Below, piece by piece: positions 57,201 to 64,000 of a stretch of DNA of 64,000 nt. Where the stretch lies: NCBI GenBank assembly GCA_016714815.1, contig JADKBZ010000009.1, positions 291,113 to 355,112 of the forward strand. The letters are read 5' to 3'. A program made the translations under genes and the position numbers. Every line of letters starts with the position of its first letter. Positions within the stretch are counted from its first letter, which is position 1. This DNA is from Holophagales bacterium. GTDB lineage: Bacteria > Acidobacteriota > Thermoanaerobaculia > UBA5066. The notes under the pieces are model-generated. The model did not search any database, was not told the origin of the DNA, and saw only the letters and a program-made list of their open reading frames with translations.

Positions 57201-57790
57201 GAGACGATGTCGGTCAGGCGGAGGAGATTCGCCCGCGTCTCCTCGAGCTTCATCTCGGCCTGCTGCTTGCGGATCTTGTACTTGGAGATCCCCGCGGCCT
57301 CCTCGATGAGGCGCCTGCGGTCCTGCGGCTTGGCCGAGAGGATGAGGTCGATCTTCTGCTGCTCGATGATGGCGTAGGCGCGGACGCCGAGGCCGGTCCC
57401 CAGAAGGAGGTCCTGGACGTCCTTCAGGCGGGACTTGCGGCCGTTGACGATGTAGTCGCTCGTGCCGTCGCGCGTGACGCGGCGGGTGAGGACGACCTCG
57501 CCCCCCGTGTCGGCCCACTGGCCCCCCCGCGCCTCGAGGGTGAGCGAGACCTCGGCCATTCCGAGGGGCCGGCGGCGCGCGGAGCCGTTGAAGATGACGT
57601 CTTCCATCGTGTTGCCGCGCAGGGCCCGGGCCGACTGCTCGCCGAGGACCCACATGACGGCGTCGCAGATGTTCGACTTGCCGGAGCCGTTCGGCCCGAC
57701 GATGGCGGTGAGCCGCGAGGGGAGGGTGAGCGAGGTCCGGTCGACGAAAGACTTGAACCCCTGGATTTCGAGCTTCTTCAGGCGAAACAT
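54254..57790 (-). CDS. smc: Chromosome segregation ATPase SMC
   Basis: Condensin-like ATPase that organises and segregates the chromosome. The 1178-residue protein has Walker A GPNGSGKSN (32-40), coiled coil about 170-500, the hinge (about 505-650), second coiled coil to about 1010, the ABC signature LLSGGEKALTAVALLVSIF, Walker B FCILDEVDAPLDEANIDRF and the D-loop/H-loop end VLITHSKRTMETA. Length is normal for bacterial SMC. No ScpA/ScpB genes are adjacent. No unusual residues in the head. The small repeat protein follows in the same transcript. Confidence 0.96.
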   Translation of the reverse strand: MFRLKKLEIQGFKSFVDRTSLTLPSRLTAIVGPNGSGKSNICDAVMWVLGEQSARALRGNTMEDVIFNGSARRRPLGMAEVSLTLEARGGQWADTGGEVVLTRRVTRDGTSDYIVNGRKSRLKDVQDLLLGTGLGVRAYAIIEQQKIDLILSAKPQDRRRLIEEAAGISKYKIRKQQAEMKLEETRANLLRLTDIVSEIDRACTSLKRQASRAARWKEQADVLSGLKKKLLRLKSERLVAAMAAAEAALQATTGAEEGALAESGRLDAAFEEARHAYEEIERLRRERSDAFGVAREALLSAEAAVAAASREAEETEARKDLVGSQRSEAEEDHVSSVEESTKAEQLLAEALEELAVAEAGARTTAEALAAATREESDAATRREASRRDLLAAAARASEATNREREAALLVDRLGFALTKVEERKGRAEVQLSERRAAMEAARDLEAETNERLSEARRRLEEAGVSRKSAETRLAELKDERERATREFHALDKRLGGLETLLAAREAGGEAARRALQTSGGGADGVLADHFDAAEGFENALDAALGGALEAPVVKDRATLERLIATVRSSHLGMARFVHPIPETPFPLKPADERILGLARDLLTARPGDEALSAALPDALVVGSVEDALSLAQLLPERTFVTRDGVVVRGSIVEAAGTEVPGEGLFTVRRDLKAVGAQKDALGERLAALGEEISGTGAQAGEAAQALEREVAASRRAEREHSDALARFSAARDEATRAEREVLTILEEEKQLRSDLARVGEDRAKALELASLKTGEMTAMEAAIAGLETGLESARTARLLAQQKDGDARTARDVLRERRRATQEAFQTHRNRADAAARRLAELSQQIATLGERKERALFGGEEARERREESVLAASEAEARLKEADATAEQRRTALEELDKATHAGRAALDIARRGRFEAELVVERRRGDSEHLSETCRAEFGVPPGELPPVELAEGEPEPDDVALAAMQEEVVLKTVALERLGPVNHAALEEFDSESKRHQEMSTQKLDLEKSLDQILETIRTINLTSSERFTNAFVAINASFAQVFQRLFGGGTASMQLLDESDPLDSGIEIMAQPPGKRNQTIGLLSGGEKALTAVALLVSIFRFKPSPFCILDEVDAPLDEANIDRFTALLNELSDETQFVLITHSKRTMETAQALYGVTQEEPGVSKIVSVRFS

Positions 57791-58052
57791 GGCTGTGTCC
57801 GGCGGGCGACCCTACCACGACCGCCGGGGGCGTGCAGGAGGGGCGCCCGGACCCGGCCCCTGCTCAGGAGACGCGCGCCCCGGCGGTCCCGGGAACGGCG
57901 CGACCGGGGCCGCCAACTCCTCACCGGGCCGGAGTTCCGGACGGCTCGGGCCGTACAGAAATTGATGACGAGCACAGGACAATCGGCCTTCGGGCGTGGT
58001 AGCCTTCCGTTCGTTCGGGAGGCACTCCCTCACGAGCTGGAGGCCCAGAAAC
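57791..58052. other. Divergent intergenic region between smc and the FHA activator
   Basis: 262 bp without a gene. Mostly GC-rich with several short inverted repeats; the stretch around 57950-57990 is relatively AT-rich and probably holds the promoter of the activator. I see no clear -24/-12 or -35/-10 pair. GGAGG at 58039-58043 is the Shine-Dalgarno of the gene at 58053. Confidence 0.4.
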
Positions 58053-59978
58053 ATGCTCAGCTTCGAAGTCCGCAAGCCGGGTGGCGAGTCGGAGGTCCGA
58101 AAGGTCCACCGGGACGTGATCCATCTCGGCGCTTCGTCTGGAAACGACCTGGTCGTCAGGGCCCGAGGTGTTCTCGGGCGGCACGCCCGGATCTCCGTCG
58201 TCGGCGAGGAGCTACGTCTCGACGTGCTCGGGACGGCGCCCGGATCGGACGTGTACCTGAATGGCTCGATCGTCAAGACCGCTGCACTCGCGGCGGGCGA
58301 CCGGATCCAGATTGGCGAGGCGACGATCACCCTCCTGAACGGGCCCGCACCGAATCCGAACAGGATCTCCGCGCCCCCGCCCCGCGGGCGCGACGCCCTT
58401 TCGGTCGCCGCCGCGGCCCTCGCACCGACTCCCCCGGCTCCGCCGCCGATGGCGCCGCCCTCGCGGGGGCCCGAGCCGCGGCCGAGGAGTTACGAGCCGG
58501 CGCACGCCGCCCGGACCGTCGAGAGCCGGCCTTCCTCGATCTCGGCCGCCCAGGGATTCCGCCTCGCCGACGTCTGGGGCGAGCTCTTCGGTCGCCTCCG
58601 GGCCTCCGCCTCGCTCGACGAGAGGCTCCAGGAAGTCGCGTCGTACCTCTCCTCCTCGACCCCCGTCCACAGTGTCGCCTTTCTCTCCGTGGCCGACTCG
58701 TCGGTCGGGGAGGCGGTGGCGGCGATCTGGAAGGGGACCCTCCCGCGCCTGACGCGTCGCTCCGTCGACGAGGTCTTCGCTGCCGGGGCGCCCGTCGACC
58801 TCTTCGAGTCGGGGATGCGCCTCAGGGTCTACCCGGTCGTGAGGCCCGGTGCCGAGGCGGTCGGGCTCCTGGCCCTCCCGATGGAGCTGGCCGCCGACCC
58901 GCTCCTGAACGACCTCGCGGTCGCCCTCGCGTCGGCGACCGGCTTCGTCCACGCCGAGAGGGCCGACGCCCCGTTCGGCGAGAGGGGCTCCTCGCACGCT
59001 CCGGCGCCGATCATCACGGCCCCGCTGGACGACCCGGCCACGGCCGTGGTCGGCTCCTCCCTCACCATCCAGAACCTGCGCGTCTCGCTCCAGCGGATCG
59101 CCTCGGCCCGCGCGCCCGTTCTCATCATCGGCGACGTCGGCACCGGCAAGACTCTCGCGGCCGAGACGCTCCACGCCCTCTCGCCGCGCCGCCCCCGTCC
59201 GCTCGTGAGGATTTCGGCGACCGCCTCGACGGCGGCGGCCCTCGAAGAAGACCTCCTCGGGAGCCCCGGCCCGGCCGACCGCCGCCGCCGCGCCGGCCGC
59301 CTTTTCGAGGCCGACGGCGGGACGCTCCTGATCGAGGAGGTCAGCGACCTCCCGGCCCCCACCCAGGCGCTCCTCTACCGCCTCCTCGAGGCGCGCGAGG
59401 TCGTCGCCCCCGGCGGCCGCTCGGTTCCGCTCGACGTCCGCGTCATCGGCACTTCCTCGCGCTCGCTCACGCGCGCCGTCGAGGAGGGGACGTTCCGCGA
59501 CGACCTCTACTACCGCCTCTCCGCCCTCACGCTCCGCCTCCCGACGCTGCGCGACCGGAAGGAGGACGTCCCCGCGCTCCTCGACGCCTTTGCCGTCCGC
59601 CATGGCGGTCCGATGGCCGGCAGCTTCGACGTCGAGGCGATGAACGCCCTCCTCGACTTCAACTACGCCGGGAACGTCCGCGAGCTCGAGAACGAGGTCC
59701 GGCGCCTGGCGGCGCAGCTGGGCAAGGGCCCCGTGCGCCTCTCCGACCTCGACGCCAAGTTCGGCGACGAGCACGTGGAGCTGACGCTCGCCGAGAGCGA
59801 CGACCTCAAGGAGATCGTCGAGAAGGTCGAGCGCCAGGTCATCGAGCGCGTCATGCGCAAGGTGCGCGGCAACCAGTCGCTCGGCGCCCGCCTCCTCAAC
59901 ATCTCGCGAGGCTCTCTCATCGCGAAGATGAAGGAGTACGACATCAAGGACTTCAGGTATCTGAAGCGTCAGGATTAG
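58053..59978 (+). CDS. FHA-domain NtrC-like regulator without GAFTGA
   Basis: A 641-residue protein with an FHA domain (about 1-95, core LVVRARGVLGRHARISV and DVYLNGSIV) that should bind phosphothreonine, a Pro-rich linker, a GAF-like region (about 175-305), an AAA+ domain (about 330-555) and a Fis-type HTH (about 600-641, RKVRGNQSLGARLLNISRGSL). The AAA+ part keeps Walker A GDVGTGKT and Walker B LLIEEVSD (Asp of DE replaced by Glu), but where GAFTGA belongs it reads GSPGPADRRRRAG, so contact with sigma-54 is probably lost. It may be a repressor or sigma-70 regulator. ATG at 58053 with GGAGG; a GTG/ATG further upstream is unlikely. Confidence 0.85.
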   Translation: MLSFEVRKPGGESEVRKVHRDVIHLGASSGNDLVVRARGVLGRHARISVVGEELRLDVLGTAPGSDVYLNGSIVKTAALAAGDRIQIGEATITLLNGPAPNPNRISAPPPRGRDALSVAAAALAPTPPAPPPMAPPSRGPEPRPRSYEPAHAARTVESRPSSISAAQGFRLADVWGELFGRLRASASLDERLQEVASYLSSSTPVHSVAFLSVADSSVGEAVAAIWKGTLPRLTRRSVDEVFAAGAPVDLFESGMRLRVYPVVRPGAEAVGLLALPMELAADPLLNDLAVALASATGFVHAERADAPFGERGSSHAPAPIITAPLDDPATAVVGSSLTIQNLRVSLQRIASARAPVLIIGDVGTGKTLAAETLHALSPRRPRPLVRISATASTAAALEEDLLGSPGPADRRRRAGRLFEADGGTLLIEEVSDLPAPTQALLYRLLEAREVVAPGGRSVPLDVRVIGTSSRSLTRAVEEGTFRDDLYYRLSALTLRLPTLRDRKEDVPALLDAFAVRHGGPMAGSFDVEAMNALLDFNYAGNVRELENEVRRLAAQLGKGPVRLSDLDAKFGDEHVELTLAESDDLKEIVEKVERQVIERVMRKVRGNQSLGARLLNISRGSLIAKMKEYDIKDFRYLKRQD

Positions 59979-60105
59979 ACGACAGGACCGGATTCGTGAT
60001 GGAGGGTCCGGGGGGCGTGCGCCCGGACCCTTCAATCTGGTTCGAGCCTCAGGAGAGTGTGCGGGCCAGGAGCGCGGAAACAGGAAGCACACGAGGGGAA
60101 AGCGC

Positions 60106-60810
60106 ATGAGCGAGATCCAGAAGCCGAAAACGGCTGTGGGGCCACTCCTCATTCGCCGAAGCTGCGTCGTCGCTCTCCTCGCGGTGGCTCTGGTTCCGGC
60201 TCCCGTCGCCGGGCGGGTCGTCTCCTACGCCCCGGTCACGGACAAGCTTGCCTTCCCTGTGATCCAGAACAGGTCGAATCGGCATTTCGTCCTGGCCGAG
60301 TCGGTGTCCGGGGAGTACTCGCCGGCCAGGTTGGGCCGGCTTGTACTCTACGACTCCAGGGGACGCGAGGAGCCGAGGACCGTCTTTCCGCCAGGTCCGG
60401 GTGTGGCCGGAATGCTGAACGTGGCGGTCTGGGAGGGGGAGGACGAGATCCCGCGGATCCTCGTCAACACGGACGCCACTGGGGGCGACAACCCCACCAT
60501 TGGCCCCGCCCGGGCGGGGGGGGGGGGAAGCGCCGGGGGGGGGGAGGGGGCGACCGGAGTGGGCCGCGGTCCGGGGGAGGCGGGGGTTCCCGGGGTGGGG
60601 GTGGGGGGGGTCGGGGGCGCCGCGGCCGGGGGGGGGCGGCGGGGCGCGGGGGGCGGCGGGGGGGCGTCCGGGGGGCGGGGGGCGGGCTCCCGGGGGGGGG
60701 GGGGGGGGGGGCGGGGGGGGGGGGGCCGGGGGGGGGGCCGGGCGGGGGCGCCCCGGTCCGGCGGGGGGCGGCGGAGGGGGGCCCCCCCCCGGGGCCCGGA
60801 GGCGGGTTGA
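60106..60810 (+). CDS. Exported protein of unknown function, sequence corrupted after about residue 135
   Basis: The first 135 codons read well: basic N-terminus, signal peptide (RRSCVVALLAVALVPAPVAG), then a beta-rich segment (SYAPVTDKLAFPVIQNRSNR, LGRLVLYDSRGREEPRTVFP, MLNVAVWEGEDEIPRILVNT). From about 60510 the sequence turns into runs of G and the frame loses meaning, ending at an arbitrary TGA at 60810. Fragments further on (SFDRHSVALFTGGSLEELA near 60900; YRSDLFLFNPTDVPRPITLA near 61145-61215) look like later parts of the same secreted protein. The real gene probably runs to about 61390. Its C-terminus, and any exosortase sorting signal, cannot be read. Confidence 0.6.
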   Translation: MSEIQKPKTAVGPLLIRRSCVVALLAVALVPAPVAGRVVSYAPVTDKLAFPVIQNRSNRHFVLAESVSGEYSPARLGRLVLYDSRGREEPRTVFPPGPGVAGMLNVAVWEGEDEIPRILVNTDATGGDNPTIGPARAGGGGSAGGGEGATGVGRGPGEAGVPGVGVGGVGGAAAGGGRRGAGGGGGASGGRGAGSRGGGGGGRGGGGRGGGRAGAPRSGGGRRRGAPPRGPEAG

Positions 60811-61375
60811 CCGGGGGGGGGGCCTCCCGGGCCGGGTCTGGCCCCCCGGGGGCGGGATCCCGGGGCGGGGGGGGCCGGCGAACGTGAAGGGGTCATTCGA
60901 TCGGCACTCCGTCGCCCTCTTCACGGGCGGCAGCCTCGAAGAACTCGCGACCGCCCCGGTCGTGAGGTGGTCGCCGATTCCCAGCGCGTTTGGCGTCCCG
61001 ACCGCCGGTGCCGGGAGGCGCGGCGGCGCGGGGTGGGGGCGGGTGTCCATCGGGGGGGGGGGGGGCGGGGCGGGCGTGATCCAGGGGTGGGGGGCGACGT
61101 CCCTCGTCGGACGCCCGGCGGCCCCCGGGGGGGGGGGGGGCTCTACCGGAGCGACCTCTTCCTCTTCAACCCGACCGACGTGCCCCGCCCGATCACCCTT
61201 GCGGCAAAGCGGTGGGACGACCCCGGGAACGAGAAGGACCTCACCGTGACGCTCGGCCCCGGGAGTGCCGGCCGGCCAGGACGGGTCGGGTGGCGGTGGC
61301 GGGCGGCGGTTCGGTGGGTGGGGGCGCGGGGGCGTTGCCCGCGAAGGGCGGGGGGCGAAGGGGTCGTTCAGGTTC
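60505..61375. other. Corrupt G-rich region, probable assembly artefact
   Basis: Three patches (about 60505-60870, 61015-61140, 61255-61370) consist largely of G with runs up to 14, separated by normal protein-coding sequence. The pattern is one of true sequence in which many bases are overwritten by G, only on this strand. G is what two-colour Illumina chemistry reports for missing signal. A true G-quadruplex-rich locus is less likely but could be the cause of the poor reads. Confidence 0.75.
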
Positions 61376-61399
61376 GCGAGTCGGCCGGCGGCCGGCGAA

Positions 61400-62020
61400 T
61401 CAGCCCTTCTTCTTCCGGCGCCGCCCCTTCGCGGGGGTGGCGTTCGGTTTTGCGGTCTCTTCCTCTTCCTCCCCGAGCCGGAGAGTGATCACCCAGAAGA
61501 TGAAGGGGACGGCGTACTTGCCGATGATGTCGAAGAAATAGCGCCCCGTCGCGACGACCTCCCGCTGCCAGCGGGGCCACGACGCGGCGCTCCAGGCGCC
61601 GAGCTGCATCGCGTAGAGCGTCTGGACCGTAAAGGAGAGGTGGAGGACCTGCGTCAGCAGGAGCGCGCCGAGCGCGGCCGCGGCGCGGGCCGGCCAGGCG
61701 GAGGCTCGCAGGGCCGGCGGGGTGGCGAAGAGGAGCGCGAGGAGGAGGACGAGGTTCGCGGTGATCGGCGCCGCCGAGAAGGCGGGGATCTCGGACCGGG
61801 TCGAGAGGTCGGCCCGCTCCACGACGACAAGGCCGGCGTCGAAGGAGAGCCGCGTGACCTTCGTCCGCTCCGCGGCCCGGATCCACCACTCGCCCGCGCG
61901 GGTCACGAGGCCGCCCCACGGGTGGTTGAGGATCACGAACCAGAGGAGGATCGCCAGGACCGCAGAGAGCGGAAGCCTAACGAGGAGCTTCTTGATTCGC
62001 GGGTCGAGACGGTCTTGCAT
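61400..62020 (-). CDS. Exosortase H-associated membrane protein
   Basis: A 206-residue membrane protein with about four TM helices (12-30, 85-103, 108-130, 160-182) and a Lys/Arg-rich cytoplasmic tail. Its layout and its 44-bp overlap with the exosortase H gene fit the uncharacterised membrane protein usually found with XrtH. Function unknown; it may assist the exosortase or present substrate. No catalytic motif. Confidence 0.7.
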   Translation of the reverse strand: MQDRLDPRIKKLLVRLPLSAVLAILLWFVILNHPWGGLVTRAGEWWIRAAERTKVTRLSFDAGLVVVERADLSTRSEIPAFSAAPITANLVLLLALLFATPPALRASAWPARAAAALGALLLTQVLHLSFTVQTLYAMQLGAWSAASWPRWQREVVATGRYFFDIIGKYAVPFIFWVITLRLGEEEEETAKPNATPAKGRRRKKKG

Positions 62021-62531
62021 AGCGGTCGGCCCAGAGGAGGAAGAGGGCCACGCCGAAGAGGATGACGATCGCCTGCCAGATGACGATGTGCGAGTCCTCG
62101 AAGTGCTGGGGGAAGTAGACCCCGATGTAGAAGAGGCTGACGATCCGGACGTTGTTCAGGGTCTGGATGGCGAGGAAGCCGAGGCCGAGCCCCAGGAGCT
62201 TCCGGCTCCAGGGGGCCGGGAAGGCGAGGACCCCGGCGAAGAAGATGTAGATCGTCTCGAGGCCGTTGCAGCCGGTCCGGACGTTCACGGCGAACCGGGG
62301 CGAGACGATCGCCGTCCCGACCATCCTCACGTTCTCTCCGAAGAGGCCCGCGGTCCATCCGCCGACCTTCGCCACGGCGGTGGTGAAAGGCTCGACGAAG
62401 GCGCTGTTCATCGGCTTCGGGGCGGTGACCGCGAAAAAGAGGACGAGGTAGAGGGCGAACTTCAGGAGGAAGGCGACCTCCGGACGGAGGCGCTTTTCGG
62501 GCGGGGTCTCGGGTTCGTTGGCGGCGTTCAT
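61977..62531 (-). CDS. xrtH: Exosortase H (XrtH)
   Basis: A 184-residue membrane transpeptidase that recognises C-terminal sorting tags (IPTLxxWG type for XrtH) of exported proteins and cleaves or transfers them. It is short, as XrtH proteins are, with about five TM helices and the exosortase triad: Cys in VRTGCNGLETIYIFFAG, Arg in LNNVRIVSLFYIG and His in FEDSHIVIW. The start at 62531 is the ATG of MNAANEPETPPEK. Substrates are not identified in this window; the corrupted secreted-protein gene next door is a candidate. Divergent from the histidine kinase gene. Confidence 0.88.
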   Translation of the reverse strand: MNAANEPETPPEKRLRPEVAFLLKFALYLVLFFAVTAPKPMNSAFVEPFTTAVAKVGGWTAGLFGENVRMVGTAIVSPRFAVNVRTGCNGLETIYIFFAGVLAFPAPWSRKLLGLGLGFLAIQTLNNVRIVSLFYIGVYFPQHFEDSHIVIWQAIVILFGVALFLLWADRYARPSRPANQEAPR

Positions 62532-62564
62532 CACGGCGAGGGGCGGAGGATAGCCTACGTCCCC

Positions 62565-62570
62565 TAAACT
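62565..62570 (+). promoter_or_regulatory. -10-like hexamer 7 nt before the histidine kinase start (leaderless pattern)
   Basis: TAAACT ends 7 nt before the ATG at 62578, which has no Shine-Dalgarno. It is the clearest of the twelve such cases in the window. Confidence 0.5.
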
Positions 62571-62577
62571 CCGACCG

Positions 62578-63921
62578 ATGTCCGATCTCGAGGCGCGCCG
62601 CTTCCGCCGCAACCTCACGGCCGTCCTTTCCCTCGTCGGCCTCCTGACGGCGGGTTCGGTCTTCCTCTTCGGGCACCTCCTCTTCAAGACGCTCTCCAAG
62701 GACGTCATCGACGAGGCGCTCCTCTACTCGCGCCAGGACGCCCAGAGGATCGCCCGCGGCCTCGCCGAGCGGGCGGCGGGGGACGTCTACACGCTGAAGG
62801 TCCAGCAGAAGGACGTCGACGTCTTCGTCGGGTCGGCCCTCTCCGATCGCCAGGTCCTCTCGGAAGTGAGGGTCTACGACTCGAAGAACCAGCTCGTCTA
62901 CGCCTACACGGGTCTCCTCTCGCGCCCCGAGCGGGTCCGCCCGCATCCGGAGGGAGGTCAGACGCTCGGGGCGGATCCGGTCGAGCCCTCCTCGCACTCG
63001 GGCGAGACGATCACCCAGATCACCGACCCGTACGGCATCGAGGTCCCGATCGGCGATTTCGGGACGCTCAAGGTGGGGGTCTCGCAGAGGGAGCTGGAGA
63101 CCCGCGTCGAGGTTCTCCGCGGCAAGCTCTACACGCGGATCTTCGCGGCGGCCCTCGTCTCGTTTCTCGGCATCCTGGCGGCGTCCTGGGCCGTCATGCT
63201 CCTCGTCCGGAGGACGCGGAAGGTCGAAGCCGCGCGCGTCGAGGCCGAGCGGCGAGCCGAACTGGGCGAGGTGGCGACGGGCCTGGCGCACGAGATCCGC
63301 AACCCCCTGAACGCCATGAGCCTCAACCTCGAGCTTCTCGAGGAGCAGCTGGCGAAGGGGAGCTCGGCCGTCTCCGCCGCCGAGCTGGCCCAGGCGACCC
63401 GCGTCGAGACGGGGCGGCTCGCCCGGCTCCTCGCCGACTTTCTCTCCTATGCGCGCCCCTCGCCCCTCGTCACCGTCCCTTCGGACCTCAACGAGCCCGC
63501 CGCGGAGGCGGTCACGTTCCTCAGGCCCGAAGCCCGGAGCCGCCGGATCTCGCTCGAATTCAAGGCGCACGACGGGGGCGCGCCCGCGCTCCTCGACGCG
63601 GCCCGCGTCAAGCAGGTCGTCCTGAACCTCGTCGGCAACGCGCTCGACGCGGTGGAGACCGCCGGGGCGACGGCGCGCGAGGTGGACGTGGCGATCGAGG
63701 ACGGCGGCCGCTTCTGGCTCCTGACCGTCACCGACCGCGGCCCCGGTTTCGACCAGAAGAACTCGGACATCTTCCGCGTCTTCGTCTCGACGAAGCCCGC
63801 CGGCACCGGCATGGGTCTTCCCATCGCCGAGCGGATCGTGAAGGCCCACGGAGGCGAGCTGACCCTCGCCTCGAAGAAGGGCGAGCCGACGCGGGCCGTG
63901 GCCACGTTCCCGAAGGCCTGA
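62578..63921 (+). CDS. NtrB-like membrane sensor histidine kinase
   Basis: A 447-residue kinase: TM1 about 13-36, periplasmic sensor domain 37-182 (PDC/dCache-like, SKDVIDEALLYSRQDAQRIA), TM2 about 185-208, HisKA with His238 in ATGLAHEIRNPLNAMSLNLEL, HATPase_c with NLVGNALDAV, DRGPGF and TGMGLPIAERIV. HEIRNPL and the compact layout are typical of kinases that pair with NtrC-type regulators. The partner regulator would be expected just beyond the window end. No HAMP domain is evident. The signal is unknown. Confidence 0.9.
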   Translation: MSDLEARRFRRNLTAVLSLVGLLTAGSVFLFGHLLFKTLSKDVIDEALLYSRQDAQRIARGLAERAAGDVYTLKVQQKDVDVFVGSALSDRQVLSEVRVYDSKNQLVYAYTGLLSRPERVRPHPEGGQTLGADPVEPSSHSGETITQITDPYGIEVPIGDFGTLKVGVSQRELETRVEVLRGKLYTRIFAAALVSFLGILAASWAVMLLVRRTRKVEAARVEAERRAELGEVATGLAHEIRNPLNAMSLNLELLEEQLAKGSSAVSAAELAQATRVETGRLARLLADFLSYARPSPLVTVPSDLNEPAAEAVTFLRPEARSRRISLEFKAHDGGAPALLDAARVKQVVLNLVGNALDAVETAGATAREVDVAIEDGGRFWLLTVTDRGPGFDQKNSDIFRVFVSTKPAGTGMGLPIAERIVKAHGGELTLASKKGEPTRAVATFPKA

Positions 63922-63924
63922 AGT

Positions 63925-63944
63925 GTGACGCCCGTCACCTTTTC
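63925..63944 (+). terminator. Weak terminator-like hairpin after the histidine kinase
   Basis: GTGAC-GCCC-GTCAC forms a 5-bp stem with a 4-nt loop, followed by CTTTTC. Weak; it may also be a 14-bp palindromic operator (GTGACGCCCGTCAC). Confidence 0.33.
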
Positions 63945-64000
63945 GCGATTCTGGTAAACCAAACAGGACTCGGCGCGTCCGGATCGGTATCCGCGAGATT

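Noticed and set aside
54347..60109. A 1920-codon plus-strand frame antisense to smc
   Set aside because: It mirrors the smc coiled coil (Leu/Glu/Gly/Arg-rich) and crosses an intergenic region; smc and the FHA regulator explain the sequence.
60500..60870. Functional G-quadruplex or origin element
   Set aside because: The G runs interrupt a reading frame, are on one strand only and recur in patches, which fits an artefact better than a conserved element.
1..64000. tRNA, rRNA, CRISPR array, complete insertion sequence, prophage
   Set aside because: None could be recognised anywhere in the window.

Overview
The window is about 64 kb of very GC-rich bacterial DNA (G or C at nearly every third codon position), densely packed with genes on both strands and without rRNA, tRNA, CRISPR or an intact insertion sequence. 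The gene content (exosortase H, two-component propeller kinase, PEGA-domain secreted protein, several sigma-54 activators, split Kdp sensor, KimA-like K+ importer) suggests a Gram-negative, high-GC lineage such as Acidobacteriota (Thermoanaerobaculia or Holophagae type) or a myxobacteria-like group. No marker gene here settles the phylum.

Layout. 0-4 kb: surface-polysaccharide glycosyltransferases, including an LmbE deacetylase-GT2 fusion. 4.1-5.6 kb: a secreted Gly-rich PEGA protein behind a sigma-54-type promoter. 5.7-7.3 kb: tmk-holB. 7.4-16 kb: a signalling island with a PDZ/multi-TM/SpoIIE phosphatase, a TPR protein, a GAF sigma-54 activator, then an RsbW kinase, an RsbV antagonist and a second SpoIIE phosphatase, the last group behind a sigma-54-like promoter. 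16-20 kb: exported isoaspartyl methyltransferase and a propeller histidine kinase. 20-22.6 kb: a large secreted multidomain protein, again with a sigma-54-like promoter. 22.8-25.9 kb: a NitT/TauT-like ABC importer without a binding protein. 25.9-30.3 kb: a membrane protein, a frameshifted V4R sigma-54 activator divergent from a pirin gene, and a fused acetyltransferase. 30.4-32.3 kb: agmatine-to-putrescine genes, the first broken. 32.4-37.7 kb: prolidase, desaturase plus acyltransferase, BaiN-like flavoprotein, SUI1 protein.

37.7-48 kb is a potassium island: kdpFABC with two further tiny membrane proteins, the KdpD sensor half, a divergent KimA-like importer, then KdpE and the KdpD kinase half as a separate gene. 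Paired 11-bp-period repeats in the divergent promoter region are candidate KdpE sites. 48-54 kb: ArfB, thioesterase, HerA/DUF853 ATPase, a small two-gene cassette beside a mobile-element-like scar, a YbaK-type deacylase and two uncharacterised envelope proteins. 54.2-57.8 kb: SMC. 58-60 kb: an FHA activator lacking GAFTGA. 60.1-61.4 kb: a secreted-protein gene destroyed by G-rich sequence that looks like an assembly artefact. 61.4-62.5 kb: exosortase H and partner. 62.6-63.9 kb: an NtrB-like histidine kinase.

Two themes run through the window. First, sigma-54: three activators (all with altered GAFTGA loops) and four -24/-12-like sites, two of them in front of secreted proteins. Second, at least twelve genes have a -10-like hexamer (A at position 2, T at position 6) only 6-8 nt before the start codon and mostly no Shine-Dalgarno, which suggests leaderless transcripts. 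Two genes carry frameshifts or stops and one region is corrupt, so base-level quality is uneven.
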